Program-made: the position numbers and the translations under genes
NCBI RefSeq assembly: GCF_000231385.2
Contig: NC_018515.1
Location: 824,501 to 888,500 of the forward strand
DNA: 64,000 nucleotides
Direction: 5' to 3'
Source of the DNA: Desulfosporosinus meridiei DSM 13257
GTDB taxonomy: Bacteria > Bacillota > Desulfitobacteriia > Desulfitobacteriales > Desulfitobacteriaceae
Shown: piece after piece, positions 8,679 through 17,532 of the stretch
How the letters are laid out: each line of letters opens with the position of its first letter
Numbering within the stretch: the first letter of the stretch is position 1
The notes under the pieces: model-generated
Seen by the model: the letters and a program-made list of their open reading frames with translations, nothing else
Databases searched by the model: none
What the model was told of the DNA's origin: nothing

Positions 8679-9962
8679 ATGCAAATTCATGTGGTGAAAC
8701 CAGGAGATACTCTTAGCAAGGTTGCCAGAGCTTATGGGATTTCCGCCCAGGAAATTGTTGACGCCAATCAGATTTCAGATCCCAGCAGATTAGTAGTGGG
8801 GCAAACATTTGTTATACCAATCAGAGGGCGATATCATTTCCTTCAACCTGGAGAAAGCCTATGGTCAATTAGTCATCAATACAATGTTTCGGTTGAGGAA
8901 TTAGTCCGCATCAACAATATTCAAAATCCTAATAATCTCCCCGTTGGCCTGCGCCTATATTTGCCTCAAAGGCCTAAGATGATCGTAGAAACGAATGCCT
9001 ACATTGATCCGAGAATGACCAGAGGAAGTTCCGCTGAGGATGTAGACAAAGTAGGAGAGCATTTGACTTATCTTGCAATTTTTACCTATGCAGTTAATCG
9101 CGAGGGAAATCTTACCCCTGTCGATGATCAGCCATCGATAAATGCAGCGTATAAGGATAGAGTCTTACCCCTTTTGGTACTGACTAATTTTGAGGAGGGA
9201 CAATTCAGCACAGAAATTGCTACTACTATCTTGACCAGTGAAGCAATGCAAGATCGTGTTCTTAATCAAGCTCTTCAGATAATGAATGAGAAGGGATATA
9301 GGGGCCTGGATTTTGACTTTGAGTATTTGGGAACTCAAAATCGGGTAAGGTATGTCCGTTTCTTAGAGAAGGCACGTCAATTATTAAAACCTCGGGGGTA
9401 CTATATTTCTGCAGCCTTAGCCCCAAAGTATAGGGCAGAGCAAAAAGGGGTTTTGTATGAAGGGCATGACTATCAGCTAATCGGTCAAGTAGTTGATTTC
9501 ATCTTCTTTATGACATACGAATGGGGATGGTCCGGTGGGAAACCGATGGCGGTCTCTCCCTTACCTCAAATGAGAAATGTCATGGAATATGCTGTCTCTG
9601 TGGTACCTAAAGAAAAGATTATGATGGGGATGCCTCTGTATGGATATGACTGGACATTGCCCTATGTAGAAGGTGGCAAATTCGCAAGATCTATTAGCCC
9701 GCAACGGGCTTTGCAATTGGCTGTTCGTTATGGTGCAAGTATTAACTATGACAGAGTTTCTCAAGCTCCTTGGTTTAGGTATACTGATGAACAGGGTAAA
9801 CAACATGAAGTTTGGTTTGAGGATGCTCGAAGTATGCAAGCGAAATTCGACTTAGTAAAGGAACTGGGGATTCGAGGATTTTATTATTGGGTATTAGGCA
9901 ATGATTTTCCGCAAAACTGGCTTCTTATTGAAGAAAATTTCGTGGTGCGTAAATTAATATAG
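8679..9962 (+). CDS. yaaH: LysM-LysM-GH18 spore cortex hydrolase (YaaH/SleL type)
   Basis: A 427-residue protein with two LysM peptidoglycan-binding modules (about residues 2-47 and 52-95) and a glycosyl hydrolase family 18 domain. The catalytic DxxDxDxE-type signature appears as LDFDFEYL near 210-217, with Glu215 the likely acid. YaaH and SleL proteins sit in the spore coat/cortex and cleave cortex peptidoglycan during germination. There is no signal peptide, as expected for a mother-cell spore protein. CATACATT at 8635-8642 matches a SigE -10, but I find no good -35, so SigE control is only suggested. AGAGGAGG precedes the ATG. Confidence 0.9.
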   Translation: MQIHVVKPGDTLSKVARAYGISAQEIVDANQISDPSRLVVGQTFVIPIRGRYHFLQPGESLWSISHQYNVSVEELVRINNIQNPNNLPVGLRLYLPQRPKMIVETNAYIDPRMTRGSSAEDVDKVGEHLTYLAIFTYAVNREGNLTPVDDQPSINAAYKDRVLPLLVLTNFEEGQFSTEIATTILTSEAMQDRVLNQALQIMNEKGYRGLDFDFEYLGTQNRVRYVRFLEKARQLLKPRGYYISAALAPKYRAEQKGVLYEGHDYQLIGQVVDFIFFMTYEWGWSGGKPMAVSPLPQMRNVMEYAVSVVPKEKIMMGMPLYGYDWTLPYVEGGKFARSISPQRALQLAVRYGASINYDRVSQAPWFRYTDEQGKQHEVWFEDARSMQAKFDLVKELGIRGFYYWVLGNDFPQNWLLIEENFVVRKLI

Positions 9963-9988
9963 TGAATTGTATATCTCGATAAAATAGT

Positions 9989-10097
9989 AAGAGCAAGAAG
10001 TCTATTCTAGGTTGTTCTCCTTAAAGCTAACAGATTTTTCATAAAAAGCTGTTGCTGGCCGAATACATACCGCTGTAGACTGCTTGCTCTTTTTTGA
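9989..10097 (+). terminator. Long structured terminator or structured RNA
   Basis: AAGAGCAAGAAGTCTA (9989-10004) pairs with TAGACTGCTTGCTCTT (10076-10091), 15 of 16 positions, followed by TTTTTTG. The 71-base interior contains its own hairpin (AACAG-A-TTTTT pairing with AAAAA-G-CTGTT, 10029-10053). It separates the convergent yaaH and nrfA genes and can end transcription from yaaH; the branched interior is unusual for a simple terminator. Confidence 0.7.
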
Positions 10098-10100
10098 GAA

Positions 10101-11453
10101 TTACTGCTTTGGTGCAGTACCTTGACCTGCCGCATCAACGGCAGTGCCTGAACCCGGCGTTTTTCCTGCGTCAGGATTAGCAGCACCTGTAACGTTTGCG
10201 CCGACCCCGAGGTTAGCTTTTAGTTGTGCCTGACGGGCCAGATCAAGGCCTTCACCAAGTATGCGTAGGGCTTCTTTAGGGCTGTGCCACCCCATACTGT
10301 TTTCTGCAGAGATATAATCCCATCTCCACTGGGCTTTACGGTGTAGATTTCTGGCTTCATTCATCATATCAGCTTTGGCAGCAGGATTGTTAGACGCTGT
10401 TGTAATAGAATTAATAGCGTCGGTAAGTGCAGTTTCTAAGGCAACCTTTGCTTTATAAACTTGATCCTGGGTGCCAATAACTTGGTTTTTTAAATACTCT
10501 TCGCTTTGTTTATGGCAGGTTTGACAGGATTGGGAAATATGATTAAGAGGGCTTTGAAGATGATGCGAGGATATTTTGCTTTGACCTTGTTTTACATAGG
10601 GCATATGGCAATCCGCACAGGCCACGCCATTTGCAGCGTGTACACCTGTTGAGAAGAGTTCATAATCTGGGTGCTGAGCCTTAAGCATTGGTGCCTGACT
10701 TTCTTTATGATCCCAATCTTTAAAATTTAGCTCAGTATATAGCTTTTCTGCATCATCCATGCGCAATCCATAGTTCCAGGGAAAGGTGACTTTCTTGTTA
10801 TCGGGTTTGAAATAATACTCGACGTGGCATTGGGCGCAGACCATGGTTCGCATTTCTTGCCGGCTAAATTTTGTAGGGTCGATTCCTCTGGTTTTCAAAG
10901 CATCAAGAAGGGGAACGCTCGTAATTTTTAGTTCCATTGTTTGTGAGTCGTGGCAGTTTGCACAGGCAATTGGATGTTTGATTTGATCCTTTAAATCAGC
11001 AAAAGGGGTCGCCCAGAAAGAGTCTCCCATTTTGTCAACAAGGGGTTTAACATTAGGGCTTTTGCAATTCCAGCAAGAGCTAACAGTTTTTGGCCCGACC
11101 CGAAGCGTTCTGGTGACATCTTCTAAGGCCCAGACGTGACCTCTTTCTTCATTGTAATCTTCAGAGAAAGGATATCCGGCGAATAACTTTACTTGAGCAG
11201 GAGATTCTTTGAGATGGGATTCGGGTACGGAACCGCCATACTTGGAGTTGCCTTTTATTTGTTCTTTTTGTTCCAGATAACTGGCATAATGATCAGGGTA
11301 GGCCTTTCCCCACACGGCAGGATCTAATTCTCCTTCAGGAATAGTAGCCGTTGTAGGAGGAGTAGGCGATTGTTGCTTGCAACCAAGTGCCAGGAATCCG
11401 AACAACATTAGCATTAGACTGAGCAATAGAAAGCTGCGCCAGGTTTTAAACAT
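10101..11453 (-). CDS. nrfA: Ammonia-forming cytochrome c nitrite reductase, lipoprotein form
   Basis: A 450-residue pentaheme enzyme reducing nitrite to ammonium with six electrons outside the membrane. The catalytic heme motif CWNCK (127-131) carries the diagnostic lysine ligand; four CxxCH motifs follow at about 164, 206, 279 and 310. The N-terminus has a lipobox ending LALGC with Cys25 as the predicted lipidated residue, the usual anchor for Gram-positive NrfA. The last 35 residues are a low-complexity Gly/Ala/Thr tail. It lies 20 bases downstream of nrfH and GGAGG precedes its ATG. Electrons would come from menaquinol via NrfH, consistent with the mqn genes in this window. Confidence 0.96.
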   Translation of the reverse strand: MFKTWRSFLLLSLMLMLFGFLALGCKQQSPTPPTTATIPEGELDPAVWGKAYPDHYASYLEQKEQIKGNSKYGGSVPESHLKESPAQVKLFAGYPFSEDYNEERGHVWALEDVTRTLRVGPKTVSSCWNCKSPNVKPLVDKMGDSFWATPFADLKDQIKHPIACANCHDSQTMELKITSVPLLDALKTRGIDPTKFSRQEMRTMVCAQCHVEYYFKPDNKKVTFPWNYGLRMDDAEKLYTELNFKDWDHKESQAPMLKAQHPDYELFSTGVHAANGVACADCHMPYVKQGQSKISSHHLQSPLNHISQSCQTCHKQSEEYLKNQVIGTQDQVYKAKVALETALTDAINSITTASNNPAAKADMMNEARNLHRKAQWRWDYISAENSMGWHSPKEALRILGEGLDLARQAQLKANLGVGANVTGAANPDAGKTPGSGTAVDAAGQGTAPKQ

Positions 11454-11473
11454 TTATAGTATACCTCCATTTT

Positions 11474-11959
11474 TCAGCGAATCGCTGTATGTATTGGTTG
11501 ACTAGAGAAGGGCATTGTTGGGGGCTCATGGGGTTCTCCACGATGACACTCAAAACATTGTTTTCCGTCACTGGTATTGATTCTGGAAACAACGGTAGAA
11601 TGACAGCGCAGGCAGTTGCGTTGGAGAATGTTCCTACTCCATTCTTTTGTGTGTAAGACATCCGGTGGAGCAAAGGTGTTTTTATAATAATCTCTGGCCC
11701 CTGAATACCCCTTGTAGACAATTTGTTCGAGGATATTATCATGTGGTATGTGGCAATCTTTGCAGCCTACCCCATTTGTTTCCCTGTGGACACTGTGAAA
11801 AGAGGTTTCATACGGCGGCTTCATAATATGACAGGTTGTTCCACAATAATAAGTAGTCGATGTGCGTTCGTACTGAGCAACCACAAAGAATCCAAAGAGT
11901 ACAAGTAATGGCACACCTATCAGGAGCCATTTTTTTGTTTTGCTAGATAGATATTTCAT
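11474..11959 (-). CDS. nrfH: NrfH tetraheme menaquinol dehydrogenase (NapC/NirT family)
   Basis: A 161-residue membrane-anchored tetraheme cytochrome that takes electrons from menaquinol and passes them to NrfA. One N-terminal membrane segment (about 11-28) precedes four heme motifs: CGTTCHIM (39-46), CKDCH (66-70), CLRCH (116-120) and CFECH (135-139). GAAAGGAGG precedes the ATG. It is the first gene of the nrfHA operon. Confidence 0.95.
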   Translation of the reverse strand: MKYLSSKTKKWLLIGVPLLVLFGFFVVAQYERTSTTYYCGTTCHIMKPPYETSFHSVHRETNGVGCKDCHIPHDNILEQIVYKGYSGARDYYKNTFAPPDVLHTKEWSRNILQRNCLRCHSTVVSRINTSDGKQCFECHRGEPHEPPTMPFSSQPIHTAIR

Positions 11960-12073
11960 AGGAACCTCCTTTCAAGGTTGATTTTGTCTTAGTATGAAGG
12001 TTTTGCAATTCTTTTATGTAAATTATTAATATGTTTTAGGTCGGGCTATATATTCTACTTTGGATGCCATTGA

Positions 12074-12124
12074 TGACATATAAAGGCCCCTATGCGGGAA
12101 GATATAACTTCCAGCACAAGGGCC
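12074..12124 (-). terminator. Intrinsic terminator of the Ca2+/H+ antiporter gene
   Basis: A 17-base imperfect stem (12085-12101 with 12108-12124, three mismatches, six-base loop) is followed on the minus strand by TTTATAT. It separates the antiporter from the downstream nrfHA operon. Confidence 0.6.
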
Positions 12125-12178
12125 ATATTCGGACTTAGTATGCAAAGTGTATCGATGCTCTAAATTTACACGCAGTCA

Positions 12179-13213
12179 CTAGACAAACAAAAATGCTAAG
12201 GCCATAATAGAATAAGCTGCCAGCAGTTGTGCACCCTCTAACCAGTTTGAACGTCCATCCATACTTATCATGGCAGTTATTACTGTGCCCATAATAATGA
12301 CGATAAGTTCATATCCTGTAAACAATAAGTCAAGAGGTTGGCCAATAAAATAACCCAGGAAAACTAATAAAGGAGCGACAAAGAGTGCAATCTGGGTACT
12401 TGAACCTATTGCAATTTCTAAGCTGATATCCATTTTATTCTTCATAGCCATCAGGACACTTGTTGAATGTTCAGCGGCATTGCCGATGATTGGTATGACT
12501 ATAACTCCAATAAACAGCTCACTAATGCCTAAGGTGTTTACCACGGGATCAATTCCTTCTACCAGTAGTTCACTTTCTATCACTACAAAAAAAGTAGCGA
12601 TAAGTAGAATTAAAAGAGATTTAGGTTTTGACCAACTGGGAGAATCTGAACACTCTTGGCTTGGTCGAAAAACGTCTTTGTGCGTATGTAAAGAAAAAAC
12701 CAAACTAAGGATATAGACAATCATAAGGATTCCTGCAACTCCCAGGCTTAGGGGCTCGGCAGCAGGATTAGAATGTGTGTTGAGGAAGACTGCCGGGATG
12801 ATCAGCCCCGTCACTGCCATCAGGAGCATAGCGGTATGCATACCAGCTGCTGCCCTATTGAATTTCTGGATTTTGTACTTAAAACCACCTAGAAGCATGC
12901 TCAGCCCTAACACTAAAAGAAGATTTCCTATAATAGAACCTGTAATGGAAGCTTTTACGACTTCAACTAATCCAGCTTTTAGGGCAAAAACGGTGATAAT
13001 AAGTTCTGCTGCGTTGCCAAAAGTAGCATTCAACAACCCCCCCAATCTTGGCCCAACATAGATGGCGATTTCCTCAGTTGCCTTGCCCATGTATCCGGAA
13101 AGTGGAATTATACTCAAACAAGCGGCAACAAACTGTAAGACGGGTGAATGACCGGAAAGATGCAAAAAAATACTGATCGGAATAGCTAACAATAATAGAT
13201 TGAGATATTTCAA
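12179..13213 (-). CDS. cax: Ca2+/H+ antiporter, Cax/ChaA type
   Basis: A 344-residue integral membrane cation exchanger with about eleven hydrophobic segments in two homologous halves. Each half holds the CaCA alpha-repeat motif: GNAAELIITVFALK in the first and GNAAEHSTSVLMAMKNK in the second, whose Glu residues bind and move the ion. An acidic or polar stretch (about residues 176-195) separates the halves, as in Cax proteins. It would expel Ca2+ in exchange for protons. Single-gene unit. Confidence 0.9.
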   Translation of the reverse strand: MKYLNLLLLAIPISIFLHLSGHSPVLQFVAACLSIIPLSGYMGKATEEIAIYVGPRLGGLLNATFGNAAELIITVFALKAGLVEVVKASITGSIIGNLLLVLGLSMLLGGFKYKIQKFNRAAAGMHTAMLLMAVTGLIIPAVFLNTHSNPAAEPLSLGVAGILMIVYILSLVFSLHTHKDVFRPSQECSDSPSWSKPKSLLILLIATFFVVIESELLVEGIDPVVNTLGISELFIGVIVIPIIGNAAEHSTSVLMAMKNKMDISLEIAIGSSTQIALFVAPLLVFLGYFIGQPLDLLFTGYELIVIIMGTVITAMISMDGRSNWLEGAQLLAAYSIMALAFLFV

Positions 13214-13366
13214 AACTTAACCCCCTAACATCCATATTAAATAGTCTATTTACCATTAAAATCTATTTGAGTAGGAGTGTCAACAACAAGTAATTAGTTA
13301 TCCTAATTAGTTTTTCGAGCCTTAACTGGATTATTTCTACTCACGTAAGAAAAGTAAGGAGAGAGT

Positions 13367-13870
13367 ATGAAGCAGCTTATGAACACAAGACTGGCAAACT
13401 TTAAGCTGAGATATGCTAAAGTAGACGATGTCCCGCTGATATTATCTTTTATTAAAGAATTAGCGGACTATGAGAAAATGCTCGACCAAGTAGTAGCTAC
13501 AGAAGAAATTCTAAGAGAATCCTTATTCGAGCTGAAAAAAGCAGAGGTTCTTATCGGTGAGTATGAGGAAAGACCGATAGCCTTCGCCTTGTTCTTCCAC
13601 AATTTTTCGACATTTCTAGGAAGGCCAGGTATATATTTGGAGGATTTATACGTTAAACCAGAAATGCGAGGTGAAGGGATAGGTAAGATCATTTTATCTC
13701 AGCTTGCGAAAATCGCGATTGAGAGGAAGTGTGGCCGATTAGAATGGTGGTGTCTCGATTGGAACGAACCTTCTATTGAGTTCTATAAAAGCAAGGGGGC
13801 TGTTCCAATGGACGATTGGACTGTTTATAGAGTAACAAATGAAGCTTTAGTTAAACTAGCAAAAGACTAG
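13367..13870 (+). CDS. GNAT N-acetyltransferase, diamine-acetyltransferase-like
   Basis: A 167-residue acetyl-CoA-dependent transferase. The acetyl-CoA loop appears in YVKPEMRGEGIGKIIL (about residues 92-107), and the C-terminal WWCLDWNEPSIEFYKSKGA resembles spermidine/spermine and thialysine acetyltransferases. The substrate is inferred from this similarity only. AAGGAGAG precedes the ATG at 13367; a second in-frame ATG four codons later is less well placed. Confidence 0.85.
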   Translation: MKQLMNTRLANFKLRYAKVDDVPLILSFIKELADYEKMLDQVVATEEILRESLFELKKAEVLIGEYEERPIAFALFFHNFSTFLGRPGIYLEDLYVKPEMRGEGIGKIILSQLAKIAIERKCGRLEWWCLDWNEPSIEFYKSKGAVPMDDWTVYRVTNEALVKLAKD

Positions 13871-13890
13871 GAAAAGAATAGAGATAAAAA

Positions 13891-13924
13891 ACAGGGCTAG
13901 TAAAGTCTAGCCCTGTTTTTTATA
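13891..13924. terminator. Bidirectional intrinsic terminator
   Basis: A perfect ACAGGGCTAG/CTAGCCCTGT stem (13891-13900 and 13907-13916) with T6 on the plus side and A-rich sequence on the other lies between the convergent acetyltransferase and stress-protein genes. Confidence 0.9.
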
Positions 13925-13947
13925 GGTAGTTTTTTAGGATTACATAG

Positions 13948-14373
13948 TTATTTAACGATCAGCACCGGACAAGGGGATTGAGCCATAACCCGTTGAGTGA
14001 CACTTCCGATAAGTGCTCCGGTAAGTGCACCGTGACCAACTGTGCCCATAACCACCAGGTCAAATTCTCTTCTTACTTCATCTAAGATGCCACTGGCAGC
14101 GTGCCCGGATATATGCTTCTTTGTCAAGTGAACATTTCCGATGTCAATGCCTTTGAGTGTGATTTCCAAGGCTAACTCTCCACTCTTGTCAATTTGCTCC
14201 TGATCTATGATGCTAGTAAATCCCATATGATACCCATAATAAGCTTCAGGAGTTGGGGTCACATGAAAAAGCTCAATTTCTGAGTTGAACTTTTTAGCTA
14301 TTTCTAAAGCTGACTTAAGGGCGCGACGTGATGATTCAGAACCGTCTGTAGGTACTAGAATCCTTTTGAACAT
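13948..14373 (-). CDS. Universal stress protein (UspA family)
   Basis: A 141-residue soluble protein. The N-terminal RILVPTDGSESSRRAL and the C-terminal VVMGTVGHGALTGALIGSVTQRV contain the ATP-binding G-2x-G-9x-G(S/T) pattern of UspA. The ATG at 14373 lies nine bases after AAAGGAGG; an in-frame ATG at 14382 abuts that site and is too close. Role inferred from the family: stress adaptation, target unknown. Confidence 0.9.
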   Translation of the reverse strand: MFKRILVPTDGSESSRRALKSALEIAKKFNSEIELFHVTPTPEAYYGYHMGFTSIIDQEQIDKSGELALEITLKGIDIGNVHLTKKHISGHAASGILDEVRREFDLVVMGTVGHGALTGALIGSVTQRVMAQSPCPVLIVK

Positions 14374-14433
14374 TGGCAGCATCCTCCTTTATATATACAA
14401 AGGGTGTTGTTTGTTTAGAAACTATAAAAGGCG

Positions 14434-15354
14434 CTATTTAAGAAAACCGTTTAAGATAGTGTCTTCTGCTTCCTGTTCTGAGAAACCTAGGGACATTAGC
14501 TTAATCAGCTGCTCTGATTCTATTCTCCCTATTGCGGCCTCATGCACGAGCTGTGCTTCACTATGATGTGCGGAAATTCTTGGGGTGGAGAGAACCTGTG
14601 CGTTATGCATGATTATGGCATCACATTGGATATGGCCACGACCTTTATTGCGTCCTATTAAATCAAAATAGAATGTTTGCTTGGAATCATCTTGTGCTAC
14701 AGAACGAGATATTATTTGAGCAGATGAATCTACCCCTAATAATTCGACCGTAATGTTTGATTCAGCCTCCTGATCTTGGTAGGTTAGAAGTCGTTCAGTA
14801 ACGACAAGCTTAGCATTATCCATTAGGCGGATTTCGGTATCTCTTTTTGTTTGGTCAATCCCTTTTATTTGAATTAACTCAAGTTCGACAACTGCACCCT
14901 CTTCAACCTCAATAATTGTCTTAGGATTTAAAACACGTTCTCCGTTGCCGTCACCCTGTCCATAATGTTTCTCTACATATTTTAGTTTAGCCCCTTTTCG
15001 AACAAAAAAGGTATGAATCCCATCGTGTTGAGATTTATGGTGTCCTGAATTATGTATTCCACATCCAGCCACTATCAAGACGTCTGAGTATTCACCAACT
15101 TCAAAGGTATTGTAGACAACATCGTTTATGTTTTCTTCCGTTACGATAACCGGAATATGAACGCTTTCTCCCTTTGTGTAGGGTTTTATGATTACGTCAA
15201 TTCCAGACTTGTCCTCTTTTGTGACAATATCAATATTGGCCGTTGTATTTCGCTGAACTCCAGCCCCATTTTTCCGGATGTTAAAAGCACCTTGAGGAAT
15301 CTCATGGAGATCGGCCACTTTCTCCAGCATTAGCTTATCCAACGCATTCAGCAT
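14434..15354 (-). CDS. sufB: SufB/SufD-family Fe-S scaffold protein (minimal SUF)
   Basis: A 306-residue beta-helical SufB/D protein, clearly shorter than the roughly 470 residues of classical SufB. The core motif region AGCGIHNSGHHKSQHDGIH and the C-terminal ARISAHHSEAQLVHEAAIGRI carry the conserved histidines and Glu. It follows sufC with a 20-base overlap and no sufS, sufU or sufD is present, matching the two-gene SmsCB type found in anaerobes and archaea. The ATG at 15354 has AAGGGG nine bases upstream; an in-frame TTG at 15363 is too close to that site. Confidence 0.88.
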   Translation of the reverse strand: MLNALDKLMLEKVADLHEIPQGAFNIRKNGAGVQRNTTANIDIVTKEDKSGIDVIIKPYTKGESVHIPVIVTEENINDVVYNTFEVGEYSDVLIVAGCGIHNSGHHKSQHDGIHTFFVRKGAKLKYVEKHYGQGDGNGERVLNPKTIIEVEEGAVVELELIQIKGIDQTKRDTEIRLMDNAKLVVTERLLTYQDQEAESNITVELLGVDSSAQIISRSVAQDDSKQTFYFDLIGRNKGRGHIQCDAIIMHNAQVLSTPRISAHHSEAQLVHEAAIGRIESEQLIKLMSLGFSEQEAEDTILNGFLK

Positions 15355-16087
15355 TTTGACCAACCCCTTTCACGCATTTAGCACTACATGCGCAAGAATC
15401 ATTATTCATAATTCCGGCAAGGATTATATCTCGCTCTGATTGTGCACTGACCGTACCATTGGACATAATTATAATCTCATCAGCAAGTTCCATAATACGC
15501 TCTTGATGGGAAATGAGTATGATTGTTGTATCATACTTCGAGTGGATATTCTTAAAGGTCTCAGCGAGTTTTTGAAAACTCCATAAGTCGATTCCTGCTT
15601 CGGGTTCATCAAAAACGGCAACCTTTAGATTTCTGGCCAGTACTGTAGCGATCTCGATTCTTTTCATTTCTCCGCCTGAGAGACTTGTATCAACATCACG
15701 GTTTAAATAGTCTTGGGCACACAAGCCGACGTCGTAGAGTAGGTCGCAAATATTTACTTTTTCTGGATTATGGGAGGCGGCCATTTTCAAGAGCTCTTTT
15801 ACTTTGATTCCTTTAAAGCGAGGAGGGCTTTGAAAAGCATATCCAATGCCCAGGCGAGCTCTATCTGTAATATTTTTAGCTGTAATGTCTATTCCGTCTA
15901 GTAAGATTTGACCTGAGGTGGGATTGTAAACCCCCATAATAGTTTTAGCTAGAGAGGACTTTCCTCCTCCATTAGGGCCGGTAACAACATATATTTTTTT
16001 CTCATGAAACTCTAAATTGATATTCTTTAGAATTTCAAAATCGATATCTCCTTGTATTTCAAGAGATACTTTTTGAAGCTGAAGCAT
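15335..16087 (-). CDS. sufC: SufC ATPase of the minimal SUF system
   Basis: A 250-residue ABC-type ATPase driving Fe-S cluster assembly on the SufB scaffold. Walker A is GPNGGGKSS (about 38-46), the signature LSGGEMKRIEIA and Walker B VAVFDEPEAGID. The C-terminus is unusual: a Cys-rich tail with CACSAKC and a final Cys near the end, not part of the standard ATPase fold; it could bind metal or a cluster. GGAGGAG precedes the ATG. Confidence 0.92.
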   Translation of the reverse strand: MLQLQKVSLEIQGDIDFEILKNINLEFHEKKIYVVTGPNGGGKSSLAKTIMGVYNPTSGQILLDGIDITAKNITDRARLGIGYAFQSPPRFKGIKVKELLKMAASHNPEKVNICDLLYDVGLCAQDYLNRDVDTSLSGGEMKRIEIATVLARNLKVAVFDEPEAGIDLWSFQKLAETFKNIHSKYDTTIILISHQERIMELADEIIIMSNGTVSAQSERDIILAGIMNNDSCACSAKCVKGVGQNAECVG

Positions 16088-16174
16088 TTATACTCCTCCT
16101 TAGTCACAGTCACCTATATTCAACAATAACATAATTCTACAATTTATTATAGCCGTATTATTCAAGTAGTAAAT

Positions 16175-16200
16175 AAAAAGGCTGGAAGCCGGCAGCGCCA
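16175..16200 (-). terminator. Weak intrinsic terminator
   Basis: On the minus strand a short GGCT-TCC-AGCC hairpin is followed by TTTTTATTT, downstream of the 87-residue gene. A second palindrome (CAGCGGTCA/TGACCGCTG, 16231-16249) lies between it and the stop codon. Confidence 0.35.
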
Positions 16201-16255
16201 AGCAACTTCGTATTTGTGACGTTATGTAGACAGCGGTCAATGACCGCTGCAGATT

Positions 16256-16519
16256 CTAATCAAACTCTACTCTACCACCGGCTGATTGAACTGCATTAAC
16301 AATAGAGTCCAAACTCATAGCATTGCCAGATCCGCAATCAAGGAAAGGCAAACGAATAATAAAGCAAATTCCGCTGGGTGAAGCAACCTCAACAAGGTTT
16401 AAGAGATTAATAACGGTACCAGGGGGGATGGATATTCGCAAAACGGTTCCAGGAAGGGGGCCGCATTGAGGTGGATTAGGTGTTGGCCGGCAAGATGCAT
16501 TAGATCGTCGGTAAAACAT
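16256..16519 (-). CDS. Small Cys/Pro-containing protein, possible late sporulation protein (87 aa)
   Basis: An 87-residue protein beginning MFYRRSNASCRPTPNPPQCG, with a hydrophobic central beta-rich part and no signal peptide. I do not recognise a family. The ATG at 16519 is placed nine bases after AAGGAG; the frame is open for 14 further codons upstream but without a site. A sequence fitting SigK promoters lies about 100 bases upstream, which with the small size and Cys content suggests a spore coat or mother-cell protein. That role is inference. Confidence 0.65.
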   Translation of the reverse strand: MFYRRSNASCRPTPNPPQCGPLPGTVLRISIPPGTVINLLNLVEVASPSGICFIIRLPFLDCGSGNAMSLDSIVNAVQSAGGRVEFD

Positions 16520-16615
16520 AACATCACTCCTTACCTTCATATGACTGTTTGCACAGTCCATAAGAATACAAGATCATGAGCAAGCTTAGAAGTGTAAATC
16601 CTGTTTTACCTGGTG

Positions 16616-16643
16616 TATAGTATGACAGATTGTCCGATATGGT
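16616..16643 (-). promoter_or_regulatory. SigK-like sporulation promoter
   Basis: On the minus strand ACC (16643-16641), 16 bases, then CATACTATA (16624-16616). This matches the Bacillus SigK consensus AC-N16/17-CATANNNTA at every fixed position. It would start transcription about 90 bases before the 87-residue gene. Confidence 0.5.
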
Positions 16644-16659
16644 TAAAGATATTCCTCGG

Positions 16660-17304
16660 TCAAGGAAAGTTTTTCTTGATCCAATCAATAAACAATTCGA
16701 CCTTAGCAAAAGAGTATTCAGGATTTGTTGCCAATACTTTTTGAATCTGAGCAGTTTCAGCCCACAGAGCACTGATTGATAGAACACCAACTTCCTTAGC
16801 GGCGTGAACATCATAGGCAATATCACCAACATAAGCTGCTTCTTTAGGTGATAAATGCCAACAATTTAGAATTTGGTAAATATGTTCTGGTTTACTGGCT
16901 CGAAGTTCGGAACCAGTGATAATCGTTTCAAAGAAGTGTTCAAGTCCGGAGTGCTGTAAAGATATTTTCATGCTGCCAGCGCCCTTGCCGGATACGAGGG
17001 CTAATTTTATTTTGCGCTCTTGCAATAGAGTTAGAGCTTCTGTAATACCCGGAAAGGGTTCCGCATAATCAACATGGAGGTTGTCGTATTCGTCTAGGTA
17101 ATACTGAAGACTCTCCTCCCAAATATCCGGAAACAGTTTTTTGAAAATGCCTTCTTCAGAAGGGCCAAATAGAGACGATAACTCTTTGTCAGAGTATTCA
17201 CGACCAGTAAACTTTAATAATGTTCGGCTTAAACTGGTTCGTACTACAGGAAGAGAATTGATTAGTGTACCATCCAGATCAAATATAATGCCCTTGAGAT
17301 TCAT
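16660..17304 (-). CDS. HAD-superfamily hydrolase, phosphoglycolate-phosphatase-like
   Basis: A 214-residue Mg-dependent phosphatase. Motif I is FDLDGTLINS (Asp9 nucleophile, Asp11), motif II LVSGKG, motif III Lys in ASKPEH and motif IV VGDIAYD. A cap domain of the alpha-helical C1 type lies between motifs I and II. Phosphoglycolate or pyrophosphate are typical substrates for this group; neither can be chosen from sequence. The ATG has GAAGGAGTAG upstream. Confidence 0.85.
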   Translation of the reverse strand: MNLKGIIFDLDGTLINSLPVVRTSLSRTLLKFTGREYSDKELSSLFGPSEEGIFKKLFPDIWEESLQYYLDEYDNLHVDYAEPFPGITEALTLLQERKIKLALVSGKGAGSMKISLQHSGLEHFFETIITGSELRASKPEHIYQILNCWHLSPKEAAYVGDIAYDVHAAKEVGVLSISALWAETAQIQKVLATNPEYSFAKVELFIDWIKKNFP

Positions 17305-17532
17305 ATCTACTCCTTCAAACTCACCTGATTAGTTAACCCTAACAAGGATGATTCCCAGTTTAAATTTTATATCAACTTTAACACAAATACTATAGCTATT
17401 CTATACAGGATTTGAATTAGGAACAGGATCTTAATCAGACAAGTTTTTCTCCATCTTTTAGTAAAAACGTCTAATTAAAGATATTGCTGAATAGTATGGA
17501 TTGTACAACTGTGTAGAAGGATGTGCTTGGTT

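Noticed and set aside
8659-8697. A 12-codon frame overlapping the yaaH start, with AGGAAGG upstream
   Set aside because: It is short and created by the yaaH ribosome binding site itself; no evidence of regulation.
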